DNA of 8,151 nt, taken from NCBI GenBank assembly GCA_031289975.1, contig JAITOM010000003.1, forward strand, positions 1 through 8,151. The letters are read 5' to 3'. Both the position numbers and the translations under genes were made by a program. Below, piece by piece: positions 1 through 7,485 of this stretch. How positions within the stretch are numbered: position 1 is the first letter of the stretch; the number at the start of each line of letters is the position of its first letter. This stretch comes from Methanobrevibacter sp. Lineage in GTDB: Archaea > Methanobacteriota > Methanobacteria > Methanobacteriales > Methanobacteriaceae. Below the pieces are notes generated by a model. The model saw only the letters and a list, made by a program, of their open reading frames with translations, did no database searches and was not told the origin of the DNA.

Positions 1-47
1 ATAATTTAAATATATTTTAATTAATATAAATGATTTTAAATTAATAT

Positions 48-70
48 TTATAAAATCTATGATTTTATAA
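48..70. repeat. Perfect dyad with 10-bp arms, related site at 168-182
   Basis: TTATAAAATC (48-57) and GATTTTATAA (61-70) are exact reverse complements separated by three bases. A related dyad with the same core, AAAATC-ATG-GATTTT, lies at 168-182. The shared AAAATC-N3-GATTTT core about 115 bases apart could be a pair of regulator-binding sites for a gene to the left, or a hairpin. The arms are mostly A/T, so chance cannot be excluded. No known methanogen operator is recognised; it does not resemble the GGAA-N6-TTCC site of NrpR. Confidence 0.35.
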
Positions 71-195
71 GTCAAAAAATTTATAATTTTTGCTATTTTT
101 TAATAATATTTATTTTTAAAAAAATTCATTTATTAAGAACTTTATCAAAACCACTATATTTAAATTTAAAATCATGGATTTTTATAAAGTTGAGA

Positions 196-248
196 ACCAG
201 ATATCGGATCTTTGAACCCCATGTTCTTTTTACACAACATATTCTGGT
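196..248 (-). ncRNA. Candidate structured RNA element (unidentified)
   Basis: This patch is visibly richer in G and C than its surroundings and can fold. ACCAGATAT (196-204) pairs with ATATTCTGGT (239-248) with one bulged base, and ATGTT (221-225) can pair with AACAT (236-240) as an alternative. On the minus strand a further hairpin forms from GGGTT and GATCC around a CAAA loop (206-219); it needs two G-U pairs that become A-C mismatches on the plus strand, which favours a minus-strand transcript. The segment GGGGTTCAAAGATCC resembles a tRNA T-arm, but the interval is too short for D and anticodon arms. It could be a 3' UTR structure, a leader for a gene further left, or a tRNA-like relic. 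Confidence 0.25.
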
Positions 249-255
249 AGACAGC

Positions 256-270
256 AAAAATTAATAAAAT
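256..270 (-). terminator. T-rich tract just past the amidotransferase stop
   Basis: Read on the minus strand, the bases right after the TAA stop at 275-273 are ATTTTATTAATTTTT. Archaeal transcription commonly ends at such oligo-T tracts without a hairpin. Position fits a terminator for the amidotransferase gene, but T-rich tracts are frequent in this AT-rich DNA. Confidence 0.3.
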
Positions 271-272
271 TG

Positions 273-1196
273 TTACAATTCATAAACTCTTACTTCACCA
301 GGAGATATTTGTTCAACATCATTAATATCCATCACTTGTCTAAGTGAAACTTCTTCAGATGCGATTGCAAACATTTTATCGTTTTCAGCCATGACCCCAG
401 GTCTAAGACCTAATCTATCTTTGGCTATTCCAATTCCTTCTGGAGTTCCAATAATATAAGAAAAAGGACCATCCATATCTTCAACAGATTGATTTAATGC
501 TTCTTCCAAAGAGTAACCTTGATCTAATTTATCTGCAATATAATGAACTAAACATTCGGTATCATTATTAGTCTCAAAAACATGCCCTTTCCTTTCTAAA
601 GGATCTCTTATTTTCCAATAATTTGTTATTTGCCCATTATGAACAACAGTAACATCCTTTATTATGTAAGTTTGGAAAGGATGAGCATGATATCTATCTA
701 CATTACTTTCTGTAGAAAATCTTGTATGTCCAATAGCATGGCTACCTTTAATTTCATTTACATGATACTTTTTTATAATGTCTTTAACATAACCAATATC
801 TTTTATCATTTCAAAGGAATGACTTCCATTTAAAACAACAACATCTTCATCAATTTTATCAATTACATGAAGAAGAGGATTTAATTGTCTAAATTTATCA
901 AGAGATATTGTAGCCCTGTATACTATTGTATTATCTTCATCTGACGCGAATATTTGATCAGATTTTATGGGTGTTTCTTGGTTTATAACATCTTTAACTC
1001 TATCAAAAAGACCTGTTTTCTGACTTACTTGAATATTTATATTATATTCATTTTCTTTTAATTCTACACCACCATAAATTGCAAAACCTGCTGAATCAGG
1101 TCCTCTATGTTGCAATGCATCCAACATTTTACCCATATCTTCTCCAGCATTATGTACTTTACGGTCTTTATAAACAATCCCAGCTATTCCGCACAT
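273..1196 (-). CDS. Class II glutamine amidotransferase, glutamate synthase domain 1-like
   Basis: The product is 307 residues. It begins MCGIAG, so removal of Met exposes Cys2 as the N-terminal nucleophile that hydrolyses glutamine to glutamate and ammonia. Family motifs are in order: HRGPDSAG (30-37), GHTRFST (156-162), HAHPF (170-174), HNGQITN (186-192), NDTE (211-214), DGPFSYII (242-249) and KDRLGLRPG (259-267). There is no phosphoribosyltransferase (PurF) or SIS (GlmS) domain, so it is a stand-alone amidotransferase. In methanogens such proteins are annotated as glutamate synthase subunit/domain 1, feeding ammonia to a separate FMN/Fe-S subunit in the cytoplasm; that partner is not in this window. 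The start at 1196 is chosen because catalytic Cys must be residue 2 and AAGGAGA lies five bases upstream. An in-frame upstream ATG at 1346 would add 50 lysine-rich, low-complexity residues and bury the nucleophile. Family is clear; the exact partner pathway is inferred. Confidence 0.9.
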   Translation of the reverse strand: MCGIAGIVYKDRKVHNAGEDMGKMLDALQHRGPDSAGFAIYGGVELKENEYNINIQVSQKTGLFDRVKDVINQETPIKSDQIFASDEDNTIVYRATISLDKFRQLNPLLHVIDKIDEDVVVLNGSHSFEMIKDIGYVKDIIKKYHVNEIKGSHAIGHTRFSTESNVDRYHAHPFQTYIIKDVTVVHNGQITNYWKIRDPLERKGHVFETNNDTECLVHYIADKLDQGYSLEEALNQSVEDMDGPFSYIIGTPEGIGIAKDRLGLRPGVMAENDKMFAIASEEVSLRQVMDINDVEQISPGEVRVYEL

Positions 1197-1201
1197 GACG
1201 A

Positions 1202-1208
1202 TCTCCTT
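1202..1208 (-). promoter_or_regulatory. Shine-Dalgarno site fixing the amidotransferase start
   Basis: The minus-strand sequence AAGGAGA lies five bases before ATG at 1196. It is the strongest ribosome-binding site in the window and decides between ATG 1196 and the upstream in-frame ATG 1346. Confidence 0.8.
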
Positions 1209-1209
1209 T

Positions 1210-1547
1210 AAATGAATTATGATTATTAATTTATATTCTTTTATTTTATAATAGTATAGTAGTGTAAAAAAATATTTGTAATTAATCATTGATAATTTAA
1301 AAACTTCTTTTTGTTTTTTATTAGTATTAACTTTTTCTATTTTCATACTTTTTCAACTATTTTTATTATATTTTCATCGCTTTTTTAAGGTTCTTATTCC
1401 TTTTTTTGGTTAATTACATTATTTTTCTATTATTTAATTGATATTTATTATATTCTTTATATATTTTTATCAAAATGTTATTTACATGTTTTATTTGCTT
1501 ATGTTTTAATTATTTATACCTTATTACATACAAATTACATCGGTGAT
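1210..1547. other. T-rich non-coding stretch between core gene and repeat copy 1
   Basis: The plus strand is dominated by T runs, with very few Cs and Gs, and the minus strand is correspondingly A-rich. Both strands are broken by frequent stop codons and no protein-like segment is visible. The upstream extension of the amidotransferase frame (1197-1346) lies here and is judged non-coding. It probably holds the amidotransferase promoter region and separates the conserved gene from the accessory segment starting at about 1548. Confidence 0.6.
1241..1253 (-). promoter_or_regulatory. Possible TATA box of the amidotransferase gene
   Basis: TATTATAAAATAA on the minus strand would place a transcription start near 1220 and give a leader of about 25 bases that still contains the Shine-Dalgarno site. 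A second, more canonical TATA-like sequence (TATATAAAG, within 1454-1467) lies much further upstream and would imply a leader of over 200 bases. Both are weak calls in such AT-rich DNA. Confidence 0.3.
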
Positions 1548-1637
1548 AATATATAGTGTTTTGTAAATTTATGAAAGATTCTATTCAAAAAATTTTTTAT
1601 GAAATATTTTTTAAAAAAATTGATATTTATCTTTTAA
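1548..1637 (+). repeat. Direct repeat copy 1 (putative insertion-sequence end)
   Basis: Bases 1551-1637 align without gaps to 8065-8151 at a constant offset of 6514. A 21-base block at the left (ATATAGTGTTTTGT-R-AATTTA) is identical except for one purine difference. A 13-base stretch (1572-1584) is diverged, and the A/T-rich remainder to 1637 has again only one difference. Similarity stops near 1547 on the left; on the right it cannot be followed because copy 2 reaches the window end. The conserved outer block resembles the terminal repeat of an insertion sequence whose body lies to the right, matching the transposase-like remnant that starts here. Minus-strand T7 and T6 runs in it could also end helicase transcription. 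No target-site duplication or second terminus was established. Confidence 0.6.
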
Positions 1638-1860
1638 ATTAAAATTAAAACATTATGTGACAATTTTAAATTATAAATATTTTTTTCTAATTTAATGAAT
1701 CCTAATATCTCCTTTGATTTTTCATAGCTCTCTATTTCAAATAATTTATATATTCCTTTTATATGTTTTTCAGCTTTATTCCTTTCATCCTCTGATTTAC
1801 AACTGTCTAATATAAATCATTTTTTAGTCAGGAGCCAAGATCTTCACATACTCATTTTTT
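1634..1860 (-). pseudogene. Decayed transposase-like gene fragment
   Basis: From 1816 down to a TAA at 1636-1634 there is a protein-like minus-strand frame of 60 codons with balanced, charged composition. It includes SEDERNKAEKHIKGIYKLF and YEKSKEILGFIKLEKNIYNL, which read like the helical C-terminal tail of a transposase. No start codon precedes it; a TGA at 1819-1817 interrupts it, and just upstream a different frame holds KILAPD followed by a stop, suggesting a frameshift plus nonsense changes. It lies between the helicase stop (1881) and the repeat end (1548-1637), which is where the body of a truncated insertion sequence would be. The family is not recognised; I cannot exclude an unrelated gene remnant. 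Confidence 0.4.
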
Positions 1861-1880
1861 TATTTTATCATTTATCTTAA

Positions 1881-4800
1881 CTATTTAACCAATTCAATAT
1901 CATTATTTGAATTTATATTGAGTTCTTTTAGATTTATCATATTATTAATAACATCTAAAAATCTATTTTTAGTGTTAATTCGACATGCACTAAACCCTAA
2001 TAACACAGAAGATACTTTAGCTAAATCATCACTCTGTAAAGCATATTGTTCTTTAAGGATTAAAATTATAGTTTCTTTAATTTCTTCATCAGATATAAGT
2101 TTAATATTAGGTTTTTCTCTTTTTCTTAATGTAACTGGGTTTTTATAAGAATAATAAAATCCATTATTTACATAGAATCTGTTTTGATAGAACATATCAT
2201 GTAGGAGTAAATCTACAGTATTTTTAAATTTTTTGGTTGCTTTGGTTTCATATATATCCTTCATACGATCATACATTTCATTTATGTGTATAGGAGATTC
2301 AAAATCAATTATATCAAAGAGTAATTCTTTCTTTTCAATATTGGAGTTTTTATAAAAATCATTTCTCTTGTATGTATTATAATACTGATAATGAGGTATT
2401 GTTTCATCTAGTGTATTAGATTTTTTTTCTTTCTTTTCTAATAGATTATTTATATCACTATCAGATAAATTTTCATTTATCTGCTTTGTATCATCTTTAA
2501 AATTTCTAAATTTTTCATTGTCTGTTTTTAAATTATTTTCATACTTATTTGATAATTCAATAGCTTCAATTAAATTTTTTTTAGCATTTTCTCTATTATT
2601 ATACCACTCAGTAGACCATATTCTATGGAAATTCCAACCTAATCCTTCCAATATATCTTGTCTAAGTCTATCCCGATCTCTTGCAACAGGAGAACTATGA
2701 TAAGGTGCTCCATCACATTCTATTCCTATAATATAATTATCATGATTTTTTTTGTCAACTACTGCTAAATCTATCCTAAATCCTGCAGATCCAACTTGTT
2801 TTTCAACCATATATCCTTTATTTACTAAAAAATTATAAACAGATTTTTCAAAATCAGAATCAAAATCTTCTCCAGTATAATAATTTTTTGGAAACTCTCC
2901 TTTTTCAGCATAATATAAGAATGTTTTTAAAGCTTGTAAACCTACAGATGTTGATTTATCAAGACTTAAATCACTTGATTTGAAATTAGAGAAAACTATA
3001 CATTTTTCTCTTGCTCTTGTTATAAGTACATTTAATCTTCTTTCTCCACCAGCTCTATTAAGTGGACCAAAGTTCAAAGTTAATTTTCTATCTTTATCAA
3101 AACCATAGCCAATACTTATTAATATAATATCTCTCTCATCTCCCTGAATATTTTCTAAGTTTTTAACAAAAAATCCGTCTTTACCAGATTGATTAAAGAA
3201 TTTTTCAATTTCTGGATTTTCTTTAAGTCTTATTTCTAATTCTTCTAATATTGCTTGTTGCTGATTCGTGCTAAAAGTTCCAATCCCTAAACTTTTATTG
3301 TTTCCATGTTTTTTAAAATGATTTATAGCATAATTTACAACTTTTTTTGCTTCAAGTGGATTTCTTGAGCCTTTACCCCTATTATAAAAACAATCTTTAC
3401 AATACTCAAATTTAAGACCTAAATCTTCAGAACTCTTAATTGGAGATGGATAAATGAATAATGAATTGTTATAAAATTCTGCATTAGAAACTGCAATTAA
3501 TGATTCATGTCTACTTCTATAATGCCATTTTAACATTTTACTATCAAAAACAGAAGAAGTTAAATGAAGAATACTTTCAAGATCAATGAAAGAATACTCA
3601 TCATCATTTTCTTCCTCATCTATAATTCCACTATCAAAAAATGTAGTTGGAGGAAGCTGTTTTGTATCACCCATAATAATATAGTTTTTCCCTCTCAATA
3701 ATGCTCCAATAGCATCTTCAATTTTTACTTGACTGGCTTCATCAAAAATTATATAATCAAAATATGATCTATAATAATGTGGATCTAAAAATTTGGCGAT
3801 AGAAATTGGACTCATCATAAAACATGGTTTAATATCCCTAATAACATTTAAACAATCACTTAAAATCTGTCTTATAGGTTTTATCTTTCTTTTTTTATTC
3901 ATTTCTCTCATTAATCTTCCTAATTCTGATGAAGGATTAACAGTACCAGAAATAGCTGGTTTTCTTCTCCATAAAATTTCGTTTACCCTAAACCTATTTA
4001 ACTTAATCACTTTTAAATCAAGTTTTTTAAATTTATCAATGTTTTCTTCATGTATAGTGGTACTAAAATCATGTAATAAATCATTATCTTTTAAAATGTT
4101 CTTTAAAATATTATTAGCTAAATTATAGTTAAATATGGGGATAATAGCTTCTTTATTAATTTCATCATTAGCAATAATTTCAATTAAATCTTTAGTGTAT
4201 TCATTTGTATATTTTTCACAGCTATTTTTATATAATCTCCAATCATGCAACTTGTTTATATGTTTATATAAATTATTAAACCAATTTTGAATTTTTGATA
4301 TTTCTTTTGATTTGATAAAGTCATTAGATAAGCTTTCATCTTCAAAATGTAATAATTTGTCTAAAAAAGTGTATTTTTCTATAATTTTTATTTTAAGATT
4401 TTCAATATTTTTTAAATATTTTTTCATTTCATTAAAATCAATATTTTCTTTTAATAAATCAACAGTCTTTAATGTGAAAAAATTAGAATTAAATAACTCA
4501 TTAAAAATTAAAATAATCTCATATTTACTCATTAATTCACTAATATTAGATTGATGTCCTTTCCATAAATCTGAAAAGAAATACTTTCCTATTTCATCAT
4601 TTGAATCAATATATTTATGTAGCTTTTGACTTTTAATTAATTCATTAAGACCTTTTTCTAAATCTTTAAATGTAATATATTTTTTGTTTAAAGTAAATTC
4701 AGACATTTCTTTTTTTATTTCTTCTATTTCACTAGCCCAATTAAGCAATTTTTCAGATTCAATAATAATTTTACCTTCATTAACTTCCTGTTCATAGTAG

Positions 4801-7049
4801 TTTAAAATTTTTTCTTTCAACGAATTTAAATGACTATTCCATTTAATAACTTGATCAAAGTCATTTTCAATTTTTTCATCTGAAACATTCAATGAATAGT
4901 AATTTTTAAACTCTTTATATATTGCTTTAAATTCACTATTAAATATTTTTGAAAAGAAGGATTTTCTTCTTTCTCTAAAGAGATTCAACTTTTTATAGAT
5001 ATTTTTATCTTTTAAAATTGAATCAACACCTGAATTACCAATATTAGTTTTGTATTTCTTAATATCATTAATCAGTTCCTTTAAATTTTCATTTTCTAAA
5101 ATATGAAGATCTATATCCAGTGAATCAATATTTTTGTTTAATGACTTAACACATTCTTTTTTTTCTTCTAAATCTTTTAATAATACTTCAGGTTTTATAT
5201 CTTTAGTCAATCTTTTATATTCTTCAATATAGTTTAAAATGGTTTTTAATTCATTGCCTTTTATTAATTTAGGATTCACTTCAAGAACATTATAATTTTT
5301 AAGATATTTATCAATTTCTTCCAAATTCTCTATTTCTCTTGATCCTGTAATATTTGATAGACTTTTAATGTTTTCAAGTAATTCCTTTAAATCATTTGAA
5401 AGATTATTTAGATTTTCACTTATATCTTCAATATCATCAGGTAATAGATTTTCTGGTGAAGTGTTTCTCCAAGGATTCTCTTTAATAGGTTTAACAGAAT
5501 CATACACATTTGAAACTTTTTCAATTTCATTTATTAACTCCCCTCTTTTTTGAGAATTATAATTATCTAAATTTTTCATTTCAAAACGAATTAGTGTTTG
5601 ATTTAAGCTTTCAATTTTTTGACGATTGAATTCATATATTCCTATTAATTCATAAGGGGATAAATCAGTGTTTTTATATTTAGTAGATATAATCTCCATA
5701 TAATTATTAAGTTTTTCTTTTAAAGAATCTAAATCATGAAAATCTGTAGTATCTTTAAGAAGATTTTGATCTAAGTTTAAAGTATATTCAATTTCATTTA
5801 AAAATTCCTTTTTATTAGATTTATTACTATGTAATTCTAAACATCCACTGCCTAGTCCAATATCATCTAACCTTTTCTTAACAACCTCTAAAGCTGCCAT
5901 TTTTTCGCTGACAAATAAAATTGTTTTTTCATTAGCCATAAGCTCCGCTATCAAATTAACAATTGTTTGAGACTTTCCAGTTCCTGGAGGACCCTCTACA
6001 ACTAAATTTTTCCCTTTCTTAGCTTCTTCTAAAACAATTATCTGAGAAGAATCTGCATCAACAACATGAAATACATCTGATGACTTAATTAACTCATCGA
6101 TGTCATATTCATCAAAATGATTTGGATCATTATCTTCAGAAGGATTAAAAAGTTCACGAATAGGACTATCTTCAATTTTTGACCAATTTTCTAAATCTAA
6201 ATCACGATACATCACAAATTTTTTAAAGTCAAAACTACTTAAATAAATTTCTTGATTAATCTTCCAATTCTCCTTTGAAGATATAATTTTTTCTATTTCC
6301 CCAAAATAATGATAAACATCATTTTTTGAATCAAATTCTTCAAAAGCAGGTAAATTAATTCCCTGTTCTCGAAGTTTATATTGTAACGATATATTATTTT
6401 GAACATCTTCATTCTCCCATTTAATAGTAAAAGGACTGCCTACAGATTCTCTTCGTATTTTTACAGGGATTAAAATCAAAGGTGCTTTATGAGTAATTTC
6501 AACATAATCTTCTTCACTCCATTCTAAAAACCCTAAAGCCAAAAATAAATTATTATAACCTTGCTCTTCCAAAATAGTCTTGCGATCTTGACTAATTACA
6601 AACAATTTTTTTTGCAATTCTTTTTCAGACAAATTTGTCTGTAATAATAAATCTTTATGTTTATCAGGAATCTCAGATTCATTTAACGACATAGACCACA
6701 ATATATCATTTTTACATTCTTCTAATTCGTCAACTTGATTTTCCACATCAGAATAAATTTCCTTGTCTTTATCTTCCTTTTTATTGAAATCAGTTAATTT
6801 AACTTGTGGGGAAATATTAACTTTTTTCTCATTATCATTATTTTTATCAAAGTTAGGTAAAAATTCCATTGGGTTTTCTTCAAAAACTAGTATTTGATAT
6901 AATTCAGCAGGATTTTCATCAATTATAAGAATATTTTGTTTTAACTCTCTAAAATTCAGCAGATTATTTCTCATCCCCATATCCAAAAGATTTTTACGAG
7001 AATTATTTATTTGTTCGGTTATAATTGACTTTATCTCTTCGTTTCCCAT
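1881..7049 (-). CDS. DUF4011-helicase-Vsr-like nuclease-DUF3320 protein, putative defence factor
   Basis: A 1722-residue cytoplasmic protein. In order: DUF4011-type N-terminus (about 12-200, signature LLDMGMRNNLLNF at 21-33); SF1 ATPase with Walker A GPPGTGKS (353-360) and motif Ia-like FVSEKMAALEVV (379-390); a long charged helical insert (about 410-1020); motif II DEAS (1103-1106); motif III GDTKQLPP (1127-1134); motif IV HYRSR (1176-1180); motif V QGDERD (1302-1307); motif VI RRLNVLITRARE (1337-1348). A PD-(D/E)XK-like nuclease follows (about 1398-1485): Glu1401, FRIDLAV with Asp1427, GIECDGAPYH with Glu1444 and Asp1446, then ARDRDRLRQ. DUF3320-like and winged-helix-like segments close it (about 1580-1722). 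This order matches, from memory, the single-gene anti-phage Hhe system (DUF4011-helicase-Vsr). All expected ATPase and nuclease residues are present, so it is probably active. The start at 7049 leads directly into the DUF4011 signature, with only weak GTGGT before it. The defence role is inferred, not shown. Confidence 0.88.
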   Translation of the reverse strand: MGNEEIKSIITEQINNSRKNLLDMGMRNNLLNFRELKQNILIIDENPAELYQILVFEENPMEFLPNFDKNNDNEKKVNISPQVKLTDFNKKEDKDKEIYSDVENQVDELEECKNDILWSMSLNESEIPDKHKDLLLQTNLSEKELQKKLFVISQDRKTILEEQGYNNLFLALGFLEWSEEDYVEITHKAPLILIPVKIRRESVGSPFTIKWENEDVQNNISLQYKLREQGINLPAFEEFDSKNDVYHYFGEIEKIISSKENWKINQEIYLSSFDFKKFVMYRDLDLENWSKIEDSPIRELFNPSEDNDPNHFDEYDIDELIKSSDVFHVVDADSSQIIVLEEAKKGKNLVVEGPPGTGKSQTIVNLIAELMANEKTILFVSEKMAALEVVKKRLDDIGLGSGCLELHSNKSNKKEFLNEIEYTLNLDQNLLKDTTDFHDLDSLKEKLNNYMEIISTKYKNTDLSPYELIGIYEFNRQKIESLNQTLIRFEMKNLDNYNSQKRGELINEIEKVSNVYDSVKPIKENPWRNTSPENLLPDDIEDISENLNNLSNDLKELLENIKSLSNITGSREIENLEEIDKYLKNYNVLEVNPKLIKGNELKTILNYIEEYKRLTKDIKPEVLLKDLEEKKECVKSLNKNIDSLDIDLHILENENLKELINDIKKYKTNIGNSGVDSILKDKNIYKKLNLFRERRKSFFSKIFNSEFKAIYKEFKNYYSLNVSDEKIENDFDQVIKWNSHLNSLKEKILNYYEQEVNEGKIIIESEKLLNWASEIEEIKKEMSEFTLNKKYITFKDLEKGLNELIKSQKLHKYIDSNDEIGKYFFSDLWKGHQSNISELMSKYEIILIFNELFNSNFFTLKTVDLLKENIDFNEMKKYLKNIENLKIKIIEKYTFLDKLLHFEDESLSNDFIKSKEISKIQNWFNNLYKHINKLHDWRLYKNSCEKYTNEYTKDLIEIIANDEINKEAIIPIFNYNLANNILKNILKDNDLLHDFSTTIHEENIDKFKKLDLKVIKLNRFRVNEILWRRKPAISGTVNPSSELGRLMREMNKKRKIKPIRQILSDCLNVIRDIKPCFMMSPISIAKFLDPHYYRSYFDYIIFDEASQVKIEDAIGALLRGKNYIIMGDTKQLPPTTFFDSGIIDEEENDDEYSFIDLESILHLTSSVFDSKMLKWHYRSRHESLIAVSNAEFYNNSLFIYPSPIKSSEDLGLKFEYCKDCFYNRGKGSRNPLEAKKVVNYAINHFKKHGNNKSLGIGTFSTNQQQAILEELEIRLKENPEIEKFFNQSGKDGFFVKNLENIQGDERDIILISIGYGFDKDRKLTLNFGPLNRAGGERRLNVLITRAREKCIVFSNFKSSDLSLDKSTSVGLQALKTFLYYAEKGEFPKNYYTGEDFDSDFEKSVYNFLVNKGYMVEKQVGSAGFRIDLAVVDKKNHDNYIIGIECDGAPYHSSPVARDRDRLRQDILEGLGWNFHRIWSTEWYNNRENAKKNLIEAIELSNKYENNLKTDNEKFRNFKDDTKQINENLSDSDINNLLEKKEKKSNTLDETIPHYQYYNTYKRNDFYKNSNIEKKELLFDIIDFESPIHINEMYDRMKDIYETKATKKFKNTVDLLLHDMFYQNRFYVNNGFYYSYKNPVTLRKREKPNIKLISDEEIKETIILILKEQYALQSDDLAKVSSVLLGFSACRINTKNRFLDVINNMINLKELNINSNNDIELVK

Positions 7050-7099
7050 AAAACCACAAAATATTATTAATCATAGGATGTCTGAAAATTTGTAAAAAT

Positions 7100-7120
7100 T
7101 TAAGCTATATTTATACTTAA
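7100..7120 (-). promoter_or_regulatory. Helicase TATA box inside an imperfect dyad
   Basis: The minus strand reads TATAAATATA at 7115-7106, which would start transcription near 7083 and give a leader of about 35 bases before ATG 7049. The TATA element is enclosed by TTAAG (7100-7104) and CTTAA (7116-7120), and the arms extend inward as TTAAG-C-TATA and TATA-CTTAA with one bulged base. A dyad over the TATA box is a plausible operator where a repressor would block TBP; the nearby winged-helix protein is a candidate, but nothing in the sequence ties them together. Confidence 0.35.
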
Positions 7121-7485
7121 ACTATCTATTTTAAGATATAATTTTTTTTATTTACTAAAAGTACAAATTTATTACCCTAATTTTTATAAATGATCAAATA
7201 AAAATCGCCATATACTTATCATTTCAAAATGTATATTCAATATTAAGTTTGATTAAAACGATAGTATAGATACATTAAATTAAAAAATAATGAAAATATA
7301 GTAAAATAATTGATGCCATGATCAATTTAGTTATTAGAAAACTTTTGCAATGTGATTGGGTAACAATTATGTCAAAATAATACATTATTTCAGATGGAAT
7401 AGGTAGTTCAGCATGGTTCCTGATTCATATTGATTAATATCTTCTTTATTTAATATTGTTGAAATACTAATTGTATAGTTTCTAT
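7121..7485. other. Intergenic region between winged-helix gene and helicase
   Basis: No complete gene is seen. The stretch 7318-7440 is somewhat less A/T-rich than its flanks and contains short open pieces on both strands: on plus, a 20-codon frame from ATG 7318 (MINLVIRKLLQCDWVTIMSK), and on minus, a frame across 7390-7480 including NKEDINQYESGTMLNYLFH. None is long or recognisable enough to call, and they may be relics of a deleted gene. A hairpin lies at 7308-7327. Confidence 0.5.
7308..7327 (-). terminator. Hairpin followed by T-rich DNA, possible terminator
   Basis: AATTGAT (7308-7314) and ATCAATT (7321-7327) are exact reverse complements around a six-base loop. Read on the minus strand the hairpin is followed by ATTTTACTATATTTT and further T runs, suiting termination of the winged-helix transcript about 160 bases after its stop. 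It could equally be a protein-binding dyad. Confidence 0.3.

Larger units (their letters stand above)
1..272. other. AT-rich intergenic region downstream of the amidotransferase gene
   Basis: No convincing coding frame is visible on either strand. The first 190 bases are almost pure A/T with frequent stops. Three things stand out and are listed separately: a perfect dyad at 48-70, a sequence at 146-162 resembling the inverted end of the repeat found at 1551 and 8065, and a GC-richer foldable patch at 196-248. Partner subunits of the amidotransferase, if cotranscribed, would have to lie further left, outside the window, beyond this gap. Confidence 0.6.

Noticed and set aside
196..248. Functional tRNA gene on the minus strand
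   Set aside because: A T-arm-like segment is present, but the G53-C61 type closing pair is missing and there is no room for D and anticodon arms or a proper acceptor stem.
630..833. Plus-strand open frame of 67 codons
   Set aside because: It lies wholly antisense inside the amidotransferase gene, with no protein-like signature.
1197..1346. N-terminal 50-residue extension of the amidotransferase frame
   Set aside because: It is lysine/tyrosine/isoleucine-rich low-complexity sequence, has no ribosome-binding site of note, and would prevent Cys from being the N-terminal nucleophile; AAGGAGA sits directly before MCGIAG.
1548..1637. CRISPR repeat
   Set aside because: Only two copies 6.5 kb apart, far longer than a CRISPR repeat, with no spacer array and no cas genes.
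1918..5553. Several plus-strand open frames (for example 1918-2148, 2518-2700, 3793-4128, 4312-4554, 5368-5553)
   Set aside because: All are antisense shadows of the large helicase gene; their hydrophobic composition follows from the complement of its Lys/Glu/Asn-rich codons.
7210..7236. Nested inverted repeat ATATAC...GTATAT with inner CATTT/AAATG
   Set aside because: Short A/T-dominated arms with a mismatched middle; expected by chance in this composition.
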